64,000 bases of DNA, from NCBI RefSeq assembly GCF_900021165.1, contig NZ_FCOQ01000018.1, forward strand, positions 520,195-584,194. The letters are read 5' to 3'. The notes beneath the pieces were generated by a model. That model worked only from the letters and a program-made list of their open reading frames with translations, searched no databases and was not told where the DNA came from. Shown piece by piece: positions 27,625-37,375 of the stretch (position 1 is its first letter; each line of letters opens with the position of its first letter). The DNA is from Paenibacillus phocaeensis. Lineage in GTDB: Bacteria; Bacillota; Bacilli; Paenibacillales; Paenibacillaceae. A program made the position numbers and the translations under genes.

Positions 27625-30600
27625 TTATTGTGCCGGAACGGAACTTGCGGCCAATCGAATATGCTCGATGACGACTTCAACATCTCCCGGAGGTTGCACC
27701 TCGATATCGACGGCTTCCGGGGAAGCGATCCGCAGATGCATCCGAGCGGGGGCGGGCGCCGCCGCATGCGGGGCAGGCCGGACACCGGCCGCTGCGCCGG
27801 CGGACTTCGGCGATTCCAGGCGCCAGGAGACGTCGATTCGCCCGCCGCCCGGAACGGGGACCGAACCGCGGGCCCAGGATAACCCGCCGCAAGGCTGCGG
27901 TGCGATGAGGACCCGGCTCCAACCCGGCTCAAGACTGCGTACCCCGAGAACGTAAGCACCCAGGAAGTAGGCCGGTCCTGCGGACCAGGCGTGGCAATGG
28001 CTCCTTGTCAGCAGGTTCGGGTTCGCCCGATTTTCGGCGAAATGCGGATACATTTCCCAACAGGTCGTAGCCCCCCAATCGATCATTTGCCCGTATTGGT
28101 GGCGAATGTCTTCGATCATGACCTCCCATTCGCCCAGCTTGGCCAGCGCCTCGTAATAGAAGAAAGACATAAACGGGCTGCCGATTTGCACGAAGGAGCG
28201 AGGCGGGCGCCGAATGAGACCTTCAACGGAAGCGAGCCTGCGGGTCTTCGCCCCGGCTTGCTCAGGGATGCCGCACAATAAGGCGATGACTTGCGTCTGA
28301 ATGCTGAAGATGTCGGAAGGCCGCCCGTCCGCATGGATGCAGTCGAGGTAGGCCTCGCGTTCTTCCGACCATAAATGAGCATTGATGGCCTCGGCCAACT
28401 GGTTGGCCTGAACGGTGTAGAACTTTTCAGCTTCGGCATTGCCGAGAACCGAAGCCAGTGCGGCTGCGGAAGACAACGCTTTAACCAGGAACATGTTCTG
28501 GTGCGTAACGATGCCGTCGTTAGGCTGGTCCATCGGAGCCCAATCGAGCAGGTTCCAACTGCGGATCTGCAGCAGCCCCTCGTCATTCAGCCGGCTTAAA
28601 TAATGTTTCAGGGTGTACTCGATGTGCGGGAAGATATCTTTAGCAAAGGTGTTGTCCCCCGTTTGGCGATACAGCTCCAGACAGGCGATCACCCAGAAGA
28701 ACGTCCAGTTGGGGATCACGCTGTTCCATCCGCTGGGCACCTGGTTGGCGTAGAACGGGGTCTGGAACTTAGAACCGGGGACGAGCCGCAGACAACGTTC
28801 CACGATCCGGTCAGCCCCGAACAGATAATAATTGATGAGCGCCTCATTTCGAGCGTCGCCGACCCAGAAGGTTTGCTCGTACATCGGACAGTCGACGAAG
28901 GTGTCCTCCATACAAAGCCGGGTCGTATGTTGACTGATTTGCCAAATCTCATTTAAGCGCGGATCGGATGACTGGAACTGGCCGATCTCAGCAATGGGAT
29001 AGTTGCTCTGCAGCATCCGAAGGGAGTAGATGCGAACCGGGGCAACCGCGTCCCGTACCGTAACCTGGCAGTAACGCAGCCCTCTTCTCACCGGAGAAGT
29101 GTAGCGACGGCGCCCCCCGGCACAGATGTAGCGAAGCGTGTGATCCAGTCCATACGTATCCTGACGTTGTCCCTCATGCATAAATTCAAATCCGTAGAAA
29201 TCAAGAACGGTTCCTTCCGGCGCCTCCACCTCGAACTCCAGATATCCCGACAGCTCCTTGCCGAAATCGATCACCAGCTCGGTATCCGCGTCAGGGAACC
29301 AGGGGACTTCGCCGGGGGCGGGACCGGGGATGACAACATTCTGCAAAGCGGCGGGAATGGACAGGGGGACTTCCTGCCTCTTCCATACGGAGAGGATAAA
29401 GACATCTTCCCGGCTGACCAGCGCTTCAGGAACGGGGCGAAGCCAAGTCGTAAATCCCAGCAGACCTGCCGCATCCGAGATTCCTTTGGCTCTCACATAA
29501 TCCGGATGTGCGTCATTCATCGGCGGGGCCGGCTGATGATCGTAACGAATGCCGCCGTCGAAGGGGCCGAGGGTTACAAAAGCGGACGCATCATCCCGTT
29601 GGGTGAGGTTGTTATCCTGAAGGAACGAGAGGGGAGACAGAAACTCTAGCGGCTCCTCTGCATCCATGGCAAAATGATACCCGCCCCCGTGCGTGCCCCC
29701 GCTTACATCGATCAGCAATAAATGGTCGCCCGGTTCGAGATCCAACTGAAGGAAGCGTTCAGGGGCTTCCCCGGTGAGCGAGGTCTCGTCGTAATGAACC
29801 CCATCCAGGCTGCAGCTCCGAAAAGTCCCCCCAACATCGATAAATGCTAGCGTGGCTTTACCCTGCTGTTTACAGCGTATCACGGTCGCTAACCATCCTA
29901 GGAACTCCGCCGGGTTGGCCGTATCCGTGCTCTCTTCATAAAAATGGTTGCGCAGGTCGATTGCCGCGGTATACTGTACGGGCTTGACCTGACTAAGGCG
30001 CTCGATGCGCCGGGGATAAACGGGCTCTTCCGTCAAATAAGGAATGTCCCTCGGCACCGGCATTCCCCAAGGCTCGCAACCCGCCGGACCGATGACATCG
30101 GCTGGCTGCCACTCCGGGCCGGGTTTGTAATCCGGCCGAATCCAGGCGTCGTTCCAGAGCCGGGCGTCGATTTTCTCGGCAAAAGCGTGCTGGCAGGACA
30201 TACGGGGGGAACGCCGGTCATGACCCGGGTGGATGACGGTTAACCAGGTGCCGTCGGTCGATACCTTCACACTGGAAGAGGCTGCTCCTGGATTGTGCCG
30301 GGCGCTCCCAACCTCCAATTGAGCCAGCAGCCCGCCGCGCCCTCGCAGATAATAGAAGTTGCTGATGCCAAAATGCATAACCATGACCGCAATAACATTG
30401 GTTTGTCCCGGTCTCAACAAATGGCTGATCTCGTATTCGTCATAGGCTAAACGGAATGGCCAGGATCGCGGAGGGCCTTGCCCAACCCGTTGTCCGTTGA
30501 CGTATAGCACGTACCTGGAGTCGGCCGTCAATTTGAGATATACCTGCTCGTGATTCTCATCCGGCCACGTAAATGTTTTGCGAAAACAACTCCAATCGTT

Positions 30601-30657
30601 GCGCGGGCTGGCCTCGCCGGAGTGCCAGATCCATTTGGCTTGCCAGAGGGTCTGCAT
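27625..30657 (-). CDS. Alpha-L-rhamnosidase-like glycoside hydrolase (GH78 type)
   Basis: Large protein of 1010 aa without a signal peptide, so probably cytoplasmic. The N-terminal beta domains (QAKWIWHSGE..., LYVNGQRVGQGP) and the (alpha/alpha)6-barrel with DTFVDCPMYEQTFWVGDARNE fit GH78 rhamnosidases, where this segment carries the general-acid glutamate. ATG at 30657 is chosen: AAGGAG precedes it, while a TTG at 30684 would be only about eight bases from the predicted transcription start. The inserted domain at about 300-420 is not identified. Activity on alpha-L-rhamnosides is inferred; related plant-glycan activities are possible. Confidence 0.85.
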   Translation of the reverse strand: MQTLWQAKWIWHSGEASPRNDWSCFRKTFTWPDENHEQVYLKLTADSRYVLYVNGQRVGQGPPRSWPFRLAYDEYEISHLLRPGQTNVIAVMVMHFGISNFYYLRGRGGLLAQLEVGSARHNPGAASSSVKVSTDGTWLTVIHPGHDRRSPRMSCQHAFAEKIDARLWNDAWIRPDYKPGPEWQPADVIGPAGCEPWGMPVPRDIPYLTEEPVYPRRIERLSQVKPVQYTAAIDLRNHFYEESTDTANPAEFLGWLATVIRCKQQGKATLAFIDVGGTFRSCSLDGVHYDETSLTGEAPERFLQLDLEPGDHLLLIDVSGGTHGGGYHFAMDAEEPLEFLSPLSFLQDNNLTQRDDASAFVTLGPFDGGIRYDHQPAPPMNDAHPDYVRAKGISDAAGLLGFTTWLRPVPEALVSREDVFILSVWKRQEVPLSIPAALQNVVIPGPAPGEVPWFPDADTELVIDFGKELSGYLEFEVEAPEGTVLDFYGFEFMHEGQRQDTYGLDHTLRYICAGGRRRYTSPVRRGLRYCQVTVRDAVAPVRIYSLRMLQSNYPIAEIGQFQSSDPRLNEIWQISQHTTRLCMEDTFVDCPMYEQTFWVGDARNEALINYYLFGADRIVERCLRLVPGSKFQTPFYANQVPSGWNSVIPNWTFFWVIACLELYRQTGDNTFAKDIFPHIEYTLKHYLSRLNDEGLLQIRSWNLLDWAPMDQPNDGIVTHQNMFLVKALSSAAALASVLGNAEAEKFYTVQANQLAEAINAHLWSEEREAYLDCIHADGRPSDIFSIQTQVIALLCGIPEQAGAKTRRLASVEGLIRRPPRSFVQIGSPFMSFFYYEALAKLGEWEVMIEDIRHQYGQMIDWGATTCWEMYPHFAENRANPNLLTRSHCHAWSAGPAYFLGAYVLGVRSLEPGWSRVLIAPQPCGGLSWARGSVPVPGGGRIDVSWRLESPKSAGAAAGVRPAPHAAAPAPARMHLRIASPEAVDIEVQPPGDVEVVIEHIRLAASSVPAQ

Positions 30658-30698
30658 CGGTGTACTCGCTCCTTTTCGTATCAAGTGATCTCCCTTCC

Positions 30699-30727
30699 AT
30701 TATAAGAGAGGAGGGATTGGAACAAAG
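30699..30727 (-). promoter_or_regulatory. Promoter of the glycosidase gene
   Basis: On the minus strand a TATAAT (30704-30699) is preceded by a TTTGTT-like -35 at 16-base spacing. The -10 is strong and the -35 weak, which is common for activator-dependent genes. Confidence 0.5.
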
Positions 30728-30821
30728 GAGGGCATTCCGTACTCGTGTGGGGGAAAACGGACATTTAGGCATAACACAACCTTCCGTGAGGCAACGGCCC
30801 AAAGCGCCGGTTTGCTTGATG

Positions 30822-30850
30822 TTGACATAAGGGAGTCAATACGATATAAC
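30822..30850 (+). promoter_or_regulatory. Sigma-A promoter of ileS
   Basis: TTGACA (30822-30827) and TATAAC (30845-30850) are 17 bases apart, close to consensus. Transcription should start near 30857. Confidence 0.8.
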
Positions 30851-30856
30851 TATTTA

Positions 30857-31230
30857 CATATTGTACTTGCATCATGGAAGCATTCGATGATGGGAACCAG
30901 TACGCTGCGATTTTGTTCCCCAGAGAGTTGGCGCCTTGCTGAAAGCCAACGTTCAAAGCGCGGACGGAAGATCCTCCCGGAGAAGCAAAGCTGAACTCTT
31001 TTTAATCGGATTTTCATCACCGAGAAGGTTGGATGAAGCTAGGGATGAATTTCCGCTTAGTAAGCTTTGCCGGTTGTCGGCCGTTATACCGACCCCATAT
31101 GAAGCGTATGGGATCGAGGTGTCATGCCTATTTGCGGCCGCGTTCAGTCGGCGGCTGCGTTTGAAGCGCATGAAACAAGGGTGGTAACGCGAGCAACAGT
31201 CTCGTCCCTTTTAGGGGCGGGGCTTTTTTT
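30857..31230 (+). promoter_or_regulatory. T-box riboswitch leader of ileS
   Basis: The roughly 370-base leader has T-box landmarks in order: an AGTA element (30899-30902), AGAGAG, the apical GCTGAAA, a candidate isoleucine specifier ATC at 30971-30973, the T-box AAGGGTGGTAACGCG at 31177-31191 (one base off the consensus GGTGGNACCGCG), and a terminator. Uncharged tRNA-Ile would pair with the TGGT bulge and prevent termination. The specifier was picked by position and codon; no folding was done. Confidence 0.88.
31199..31230 (+). terminator. T-box-controlled terminator
   Basis: GTCTCGTCCC pairs, with some G-U pairs, with GGGGCGGGGC, followed by TTTTTTT. The T-box sequence lies just upstream and would form the competing antiterminator. 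Confidence 0.88.
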
Positions 31231-31265
31231 ATTTTCCAGGCTGAACCAAAGAAAGGAAGAGAAAT

Positions 31266-34200
31266 ATGAAGAAAGTCGACGTCAAAGAAAATGCGCGTAC
31301 GCGCGACTTGCGGATTCTGGACAAATGGAGCCGCGAAAACACGTTCAAGCGGAGTATCGAAAACCGGGCGGGCCGGCCGAATTACGTTTTCTTCGAAGGA
31401 CCGCCAACCGCCAACGGCTTGCCGCATATCGGGCATGTGCTGGGACGCGTCATAAAGGACTTTGTCGGCCGCTACCAAACGATGAAAGGCTATCGCGTCG
31501 TCCGCAAAGCGGGCTGGGATACGCACGGCCTGCCGGTCGAACTGGGCGTGGAGAAGGAGCTAGGCATCTCCGGCAAGCAGGAGATCGAGAAGTACGGAAT
31601 CGAAGCTTTCGTGAAAAAATGTAAAGACAGCGTGTTCGGCTACGAAAAACAATGGCGCGAGTTTACCGAAGCGATTGCATACTGGGTGGATCTCGACGAT
31701 CCGTACATCACCCTGAACAACAGCTACATCGAAAGCGTGTGGAACATCCTGGCGACGATCCATGATAAGGGCTTGCTGTATCGCGGTCATCGCGTCAGTC
31801 CGTATTGCCCTTGCTGTCAGACATCGCTGAGCTCCCACGAAGTGGCGCAAGGTTATGAAGACGTCAAGGACCTCAGCGCCACGGCCAAATTCAAGCTGAA
31901 CGATACCGGCGAATATGTGCTGGCCTGGACGACCACGCCTTGGACGCTGCCGTCCCACGTGGCTCTGGCGGTCAATCCGGACATGGAATATGCCCGGGTA
32001 CAGCAGGGAGACGGCGTATACATCGTCGCGAAGAATCTGGTCGAGAAAGTCATGAAAGGCGATTACACGGTATTGTCGACGCATAAAGGCTCGGAATTCG
32101 TGGGCAAAACCTACACGCCGCCATTCACCTACATTCAAGCGGAGAACATCAACGTCATCGTAGGCGCTTCGTTCGTCACCGACGCCAGCGGTACGGGGAT
32201 CGTCCACATGGCGCCGGCGCACGGCGAAGACGACTACCGCGTCTGCCGCGAGAACGGGATCAGCTTCGTCAGCGTTGTCAACGGCCAAGGTCGTTATACC
32301 GACGTGGTGACTGATTTTGCCGGCCGCTTTGTGAAGGACTGCGATCTCGACATCGTCAAGCTATTGTCTGAGCAAGGAACGCTGTACAGCAAGGAGAAAT
32401 ACGAGCACAGCTATCCGTTCTGCTGGCGTTGCAAATCGCCGCTGCTCTATTATGCGATGGAGAGCTGGTTTATTGAAACGACCGCGGTGAAGGATCAACT
32501 GATCGCCAACAACAATTCGGTGGAATGGTATCCGGGGCATGTCCGTGAAGGCCGATTTGGCAAGTTCCTCGAAGAGCTGGTCGACTGGAACATCAGCCGG
32601 AACCGTTATTGGGGGACGCCGCTGAACGTGTGGGTATGCCCGGATTGCGGCGGGCAGTTTGCACCGCACAGCATCGCCGATCTGCGGGAGCATGCGGTCG
32701 GCCATGTCAGCGAAGATCTGGAGCTGCATAAGCCGTATGTGGACGAAGTGAAAGTCCATTGCCCGCACTGCGAAGGCGGCGTGATGGAGCGGACGAGCGA
32801 AGTGATTGACGTCTGGTTCGACAGCGGTTCGATGCCGTTTGCACAGCATCATTATCCGTTCGAGAACCAGGAGACGTTCGCGGAGCAATTCCCGGCAGAC
32901 ATGATCTGCGAAGGGATCGACCAGACGCGTGGCTGGTTCTACAGCTTACTGGCCGTATCCACGCTGTTCACCGGCCAAACGCCGTACAAGGCGGTTATCG
33001 CCACCGGCCACGTGCTGGACGAAAACGGGCAGAAAATGTCCAAATCCAAAGGCAACGTCATCGATCCTTGGGAAATCATCAATGAGTTCGGCACGGACGC
33101 ATTCCGTTGGGCGCTCCTGTCCGATAGCGCACCTTGGAACAGCAAGCGGTTCTCCAAAGGGATCGTGGCCGAAGCTAAATCCAAAGTAGTCGACACGTTG
33201 GTGAACACGCATGCGTTCCTGACACTGTACGCCGGCATCGACGGCTATAAACCTGAGGATCATGCTTACCGTCCTTCGGAGAATAAGCTGGACCGCTGGA
33301 TTCTGTCTCGTCTGAACAGCTTGATTCCGGTCGTTGACAAGGGGCTGGCCGTTAATGATTTCGTCAACTCCTCGCAAGCGATCGAAGGGTTTATCGACGA
33401 GCTGAGCAACTGGTATATTCGTCGTTCCCGCGACCGCTTCTGGGGCAGCGGCTTGACCGAGGACAAATTGTCCGCTTATCAGACATTGACACATGTGCTG
33501 CTGACGGTATCCAAGCTGATCGCTCCATTTGCTCCGATGATCGCCGAGGATATCTTTACTAACCTGGGCGGCGGAGAGAGCGTCCACCTGGCGGATTACC
33601 CGCAAGCGGATGAATCGCTGATCGATCTGGCTCTGGAAAAAGACATGGAAAGCGCGCGGCAAATCGTCGAACTCGCCCGCAATGTGCGTAACGAGAGCGG
33701 CATCAAAACGCGTCAGCCCTTGTCCAGCCTGATTGTGTCTATGGATCGCGAGTTTGCGGTCAGCGAATATGAGGAGATCATCAAGGAAGAGATCAACGTT
33801 AAGGCGATCGACATCGAAACGAGCGACAGCGGCTTCGTTGATTTCACCCTGAAGATGAACCTGAAGGTAGCCGGCAAGAAATACGGTAAAAATGTTGGCT
33901 TCCTGCAAGGATACCTGAAGAATCTTGCGCCGAATCAAACCCGCGCCATTGTGGAGCAAGGTCAATTTACGGCAACCTCTCCGGAAGGCGAGGAGCTGAC
34001 GGTAACTGCGGATGAGTTGCTCGTCGAGAAACAGGCGAAGCCGGGGTACGCTTCCGCTTCCGGTTACGGATTAACCGTAGCGCTGAATACGGATATCACG
34101 CCGGAGCTGGAGCAAGAGGGCTGGGTGCGCGAAGTCGTTCGCGCCGTGCAGGATACCCGTAAGAAGCTGGATTTGCCGATTGAGAAACGCGTGCACCTCA

Positions 34201-34361
34201 CCCTTGAGGTGGATGACGAATTGAAAGCGGCCATCACCGCGTTTGAGCATGTTTTGCGGGAGAACGTACTGATTACCGACGTTGCTTTCGGCAAGCCGCA
34301 AGGCCCTGCAGAAACGGTGGATCTCGGCAGCAAAACGATCGCTATTTCGATCGACGCATAA
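31266..34361 (+). CDS. ileS: Isoleucyl-tRNA synthetase, type 2
   Basis: Cytoplasmic class I synthetase of 1031 aa that charges tRNA-Ile. GPPTANGLPHIGH carries HIGH at residues 54-57, and KMSKS is at 590-594. The PPTANG form of the HIGH region and the length point to the eukaryote-like type 2 enzyme, not the roughly 920-residue type 1 of B. subtilis. Type 2 enzymes are known for low sensitivity to mupirocin. Zinc-site pairs CPCC and CWRC, and CPDC and CPHC, lie in the editing and catalytic regions. The HIGH motif is in normal order, unlike the swapped form reported for hyper-resistant enzymes. Confidence 0.94.
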   Translation: MKKVDVKENARTRDLRILDKWSRENTFKRSIENRAGRPNYVFFEGPPTANGLPHIGHVLGRVIKDFVGRYQTMKGYRVVRKAGWDTHGLPVELGVEKELGISGKQEIEKYGIEAFVKKCKDSVFGYEKQWREFTEAIAYWVDLDDPYITLNNSYIESVWNILATIHDKGLLYRGHRVSPYCPCCQTSLSSHEVAQGYEDVKDLSATAKFKLNDTGEYVLAWTTTPWTLPSHVALAVNPDMEYARVQQGDGVYIVAKNLVEKVMKGDYTVLSTHKGSEFVGKTYTPPFTYIQAENINVIVGASFVTDASGTGIVHMAPAHGEDDYRVCRENGISFVSVVNGQGRYTDVVTDFAGRFVKDCDLDIVKLLSEQGTLYSKEKYEHSYPFCWRCKSPLLYYAMESWFIETTAVKDQLIANNNSVEWYPGHVREGRFGKFLEELVDWNISRNRYWGTPLNVWVCPDCGGQFAPHSIADLREHAVGHVSEDLELHKPYVDEVKVHCPHCEGGVMERTSEVIDVWFDSGSMPFAQHHYPFENQETFAEQFPADMICEGIDQTRGWFYSLLAVSTLFTGQTPYKAVIATGHVLDENGQKMSKSKGNVIDPWEIINEFGTDAFRWALLSDSAPWNSKRFSKGIVAEAKSKVVDTLVNTHAFLTLYAGIDGYKPEDHAYRPSENKLDRWILSRLNSLIPVVDKGLAVNDFVNSSQAIEGFIDELSNWYIRRSRDRFWGSGLTEDKLSAYQTLTHVLLTVSKLIAPFAPMIAEDIFTNLGGGESVHLADYPQADESLIDLALEKDMESARQIVELARNVRNESGIKTRQPLSSLIVSMDREFAVSEYEEIIKEEINVKAIDIETSDSGFVDFTLKMNLKVAGKKYGKNVGFLQGYLKNLAPNQTRAIVEQGQFTATSPEGEELTVTADELLVEKQAKPGYASASGYGLTVALNTDITPELEQEGWVREVVRAVQDTRKKLDLPIEKRVHLTLEVDDELKAAITAFEHVLRENVLITDVAFGKPQGPAETVDLGSKTIAISIDA

Positions 34362-34410
34362 ACGCCTGAATGGAGCTTTTCCAGGAGGGCCATAATAGTA
34401 GCAATTGAAG

Positions 34411-34460
34411 CAAACGAGCCTGCGGTCTCCCTAGAAGGGGAACGGGCTCGTTTGTGTTTT
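34411..34460 (+). terminator. Terminator after ileS
   Basis: CAAACGAGCC (34411-34420) pairs with GGCTCGTTTG (34445-34454), followed by TGTTTT. Confidence 0.8.
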
Positions 34461-34493
34461 AGCAAACTCTGGGGAGCAAAGGATGGGGTGTAC

Positions 34494-34844
34494 ATGTCTC
34501 GTCGTAAACCGGCGCCCGAACCTGCGGCGGAGCCCTTGCCGGAAACGCCGGAGGAGCAGATGAACGCCATATACCGCCTAACCCTGAACTGGACCAGGCA
34601 GTTGGAGAAATCGCGCATCGCCGAATACACCGAATTGCTGAATCGTCCCTGGCGTCTGATTTGGCTGAATCTGTTGTCAGGCACAGCCCGGGGGGTAGGC
34701 GTGGCAATTGGCTTTACCTTTTTTGCGGCAACGATCATCTACATCCTGCAGGTTCTCGGGGCGCTAAACCTTCCGATTATCGGCGACTATATCGCGGACA
34801 TCGTGCGAATTGTACAAAGGCAGCTTGAGCTTAATACGTATTAG
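34494..34844 (+). CDS. Small membrane protein, DUF5665-like
   Basis: Protein of 116 aa. A proline/glutamate-rich N-terminus (1-25) is followed by an amphipathic region and one strong membrane segment (about 63-86), with the arrangement RLIWLNLLSGTARGVGVAIGFT seen in DUF5665 proteins of Bacillales. The ATG at 34494 has GGATGGGG upstream; a longer reading would run back into the ileS terminator. The last 14 bases overlap the end of the convergent zinc-finger gene. No function is known to me. Confidence 0.75.
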   Translation: MSRRKPAPEPAAEPLPETPEEQMNAIYRLTLNWTRQLEKSRIAEYTELLNRPWRLIWLNLLSGTARGVGVAIGFTFFAATIIYILQVLGALNLPIIGDYIADIVRIVQRQLELNTY

Positions 34845-35568
34845 AGCCGGTTCCCAGCGAATCCTCGCTGTCTAAATGCTCCGTTGCACTCATATGTTTC
34901 CGGTATACACCGTTGCGGTAAAAGCATACGTTCTTCCCGTAGATATCGGTGGCAACGAAGGACTCGTAAGGCTCAACGAATCCGTCCAACTCTTCGGACG
35001 CTTCGATCTCCATATCATTGTAATCGTCGATTTCTGAATCCTCGGCCAAAGCCGGCGAATTCGAGGTGCCGTAGCTCTCCACGATCTGCCAGGCGTCTTC
35101 CCCGTCAAACCCGTTTTGGTCGTCGCGTTCATCGAGGCTTGTTCGTCCGAACGGAGGGGACAAGAAGCTCTCCTCGACCGGCCGTTTGGCAGAAACGAAG
35201 GACTGCGGACTATGTTCTTTACAATACGCCGTTTCCGGAATGGCGCTGAGTCGTTCGTAACTGATCGGCTTGCCGCAAGTTGCGCAGTAGCCGTAGCTGC
35301 CGTCCTCGATCCGTTCGAGGGCATCTTCGACCCGGGCCAGATGCAGCTCATGATGCTCGGCGAGGGCCAGATCTTTTCCCCGCTCATAAACCTCCGAACC
35401 GAGGTCCCCGGGGTGATTATCGATCGGGCTGAGCTCATTCGTTTGATCACGCATCGATTCATTCATTCCATAATGATCATTGTCCGTTAGCTGATCGATT
35501 AAGGCGGTTTTCGCTTCCTTCAATTTTGCGGTGAGTTCCGCAAGTTGTGTTTTGGTTAAATGCGGCAT
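34831..35568 (-). CDS. TraR/DksA-type zinc-finger protein, YteA family
   Basis: Protein of 245 aa. An N-terminal helical hairpin (LTKTQLAELTAKLKEAKTALIDQL) and a DksA-like zinc site (YGYCATCGKPIS ... AYCKEH) lie in the first 120 residues; the fourth ligand appears to be His rather than Cys. A long acidic C-terminal half is specific to the YteA sporulation family. DksA proteins bind RNA polymerase's secondary channel; whether YteA-type proteins do so is unknown. ATG with GGAAGGAAGGAG upstream. Confidence 0.85.
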   Translation of the reverse strand: MPHLTKTQLAELTAKLKEAKTALIDQLTDNDHYGMNESMRDQTNELSPIDNHPGDLGSEVYERGKDLALAEHHELHLARVEDALERIEDGSYGYCATCGKPISYERLSAIPETAYCKEHSPQSFVSAKRPVEESFLSPPFGRTSLDERDDQNGFDGEDAWQIVESYGTSNSPALAEDSEIDDYNDMEIEASEELDGFVEPYESFVATDIYGKNVCFYRNGVYRKHMSATEHLDSEDSLGTGSNTY

Positions 35569-35676
35569 GATTTTTGCTCCTTCCTTCCTGTGTCTAGAGC
35601 GGTTGGAGTAACGTCTCTCCTAGCGGTATTTTGTGCAGAACCATGACGAAATACCTAAGGAAAATCCTTTCGCGCA

Positions 35677-35706
35677 TGGACGGGTCATTTCCGGCTGTGC
35701 TACAAT
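35677..35706 (+). promoter_or_regulatory. Candidate promoter of lspA-rluD
   Basis: TGGACG (35677-35682) and an extended -10, TGCTACAAT (hexamer 35701-35706), with an 18-base spacer. Confidence 0.45.
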
Positions 35707-35776
35707 ATACAAGGCTTAGTAGAGGAATATCCTGCCGCTGTAGGGGCGGGAAATGAAAAACGAGGTGACTGACCGC

Positions 35777-36271
35777 GTGGTATATTTTTTGATTGCATTA
35801 ATCGTTTTTCTGGTCGACCAAGGCACGAAATATTGGATCGCAACCGGACTGACGATCGGAGAGCAAATCCCGGTGATCGGCAACTTTTTCCTCATCACCT
35901 CCCATCGGAACCGCGGTGCGGCGTTTGGCATTTTACAGGATCAGCGCTGGTTTTTTATCGTGGTGACAACGGTCGTGGTGGTTGGGATCATCTGGTACTT
36001 GCTGAAAGTGAGAAAGCAACCCAATAAGCTGCTGCCTGTGGCGTTGTCTCTGGTGCTCGGAGGAGCCATCGGGAACTTCCTGGATCGCGCCGTTAGCGGG
36101 GAAGTCGTCGATTTTTTGATGTTTAACTTTGGGACGTACACGTTTCCAATTTTTAACGTAGCCGATACTTGTATTGTCGTTGGCGTGGCGCTGATCATTC
36201 TGGATTCGCTGCTGGAGCTTCGCCGGGAGAAGCAGGCTGCGGCCCTTCAGGAGCATGAGGAAAACGCATGA
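35777..36271 (+). CDS. lspA: Lipoprotein signal peptidase (signal peptidase II)
   Basis: Membrane aspartic protease of about 164 aa that removes signal peptides of prolipoproteins after diacylglyceryl transfer. Four membrane segments are visible. GNFLDRAVSGEVVDF and FNVADTCI contain the two catalytic aspartates; SHRNRGAAFG is the other conserved box. GTG at 35777 with AGGTGA eight bases before it gives a family-like N-terminus; an ATG at 35753 would add eight residues. Its substrates here include the lipoproteins at 55191 and 60082. The stop overlaps rluD. Confidence 0.93.
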   Translation: MVYFLIALIVFLVDQGTKYWIATGLTIGEQIPVIGNFFLITSHRNRGAAFGILQDQRWFFIVVTTVVVVGIIWYLLKVRKQPNKLLPVALSLVLGGAIGNFLDRAVSGEVVDFLMFNFGTYTFPIFNVADTCIVVGVALIILDSLLELRREKQAAALQEHEENA

Positions 36272-37215
36272 GTCTGGACAGCATACAGGAAGATTTCGAA
36301 GAAGAGAAGCTCGAGTGGGTGGCCGGTCCGGCCGACGCGAAGGAGCGAATCGATAAATTTGCCAAAACGCAGCTTGGGGAGGAGGTCTCCCGCAGCCAGG
36401 TGCAACTGTGGATTGAAGCGGGGAACCTGGTCGTTAACGATGCGCCGGTCAAAGCAAACTACAAGCTGGCGGAGGGGGACCGGGTAGTTCTGATTATCCC
36501 GGAAGCTGAGCCGACGGAAATTGTGCCGGAGAACCTTCCGCTCGATATTTATTATGAAGACGGGGATGTCATCGTTGTGAACAAGCCGCCGGGCATGGTG
36601 GTGCACCCCGCACCGGGACATGCTTCCGGGACGCTGGTGAATGCCTTGATGTTTCATTGCAAGGACTTATCGGGGATCAATGGCGAGCTTCGGCCCGGCA
36701 TTGTCCATCGGATCGATAAAGACACGTCCGGTCTAATTATGGCGGCCAAGAACGACAAGGCGCATGCTTCGCTGGCAGCACAGCTGAAGGCGCACTCCGT
36801 CACCCGGAAATATTATGCCTTGGTTCATGGCAATGTGAGCCATGATCAAGGCACGGTTGATGCGCCAATCGGCCGTGATCCGCATGATCGCAAGATGTAC
36901 ACGGTGATCGAAAGAAACAGCAAGCATGCGGTGACCCACTTCCAGGTGGTTGAACGCTTTGGCGACTATACGTTGCTTGAGCTCAAGCTGGAGACCGGGC
37001 GGACGCATCAAATCCGCGTGCATATGAAGTTCATCGGCCATCCGTTGGTGGGAGACCCGCTTTATGGTCGCAGCAAAGGGATCAAGATGGACGGACAAGC
37101 CTTGCATGCCGCCGTGTTAGGATTCGAACACCCAGAAGACGCGCGTTATTTGGAATTTAGCGCGCCGATTCCTGACGATATGGAAGCGGTGTTGCACACG
37201 CTTCGAAACCGTTAA
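36268..37215 (+). CDS. RluD/YlyB-family 23S rRNA pseudouridine synthase
   Basis: Protein of 315 aa with an N-terminal S4 RNA-binding domain (about 25-90) and an RluA-type catalytic domain. HRIDKDTSG holds the catalytic Asp150, and GRTHQIRVHM is the second conserved box. It likely isomerises uridines in 23S rRNA. The ATGA overlap with lspA indicates coupling, as in the lspA-ylyB pair of B. subtilis. The exact target positions cannot be told. Confidence 0.92.
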   Translation: MSLDSIQEDFEEEKLEWVAGPADAKERIDKFAKTQLGEEVSRSQVQLWIEAGNLVVNDAPVKANYKLAEGDRVVLIIPEAEPTEIVPENLPLDIYYEDGDVIVVNKPPGMVVHPAPGHASGTLVNALMFHCKDLSGINGELRPGIVHRIDKDTSGLIMAAKNDKAHASLAAQLKAHSVTRKYYALVHGNVSHDQGTVDAPIGRDPHDRKMYTVIERNSKHAVTHFQVVERFGDYTLLELKLETGRTHQIRVHMKFIGHPLVGDPLYGRSKGIKMDGQALHAAVLGFEHPEDARYLEFSAPIPDDMEAVLHTLRNR

Positions 37216-37375
37216 GCAACCGTTCAATGTTCATCTCCAGGAGACAGCTTGATCAAAAAGTACAAACGATCTGGTGATTAATCCATTCTCTAAATAGGCC
37301 GAATTCCTGCATTATTTAAAGTGCGAGTTCGAACCATTTGAGGATGGATTTTTCATGTAGATAAAGGAGATGGCG

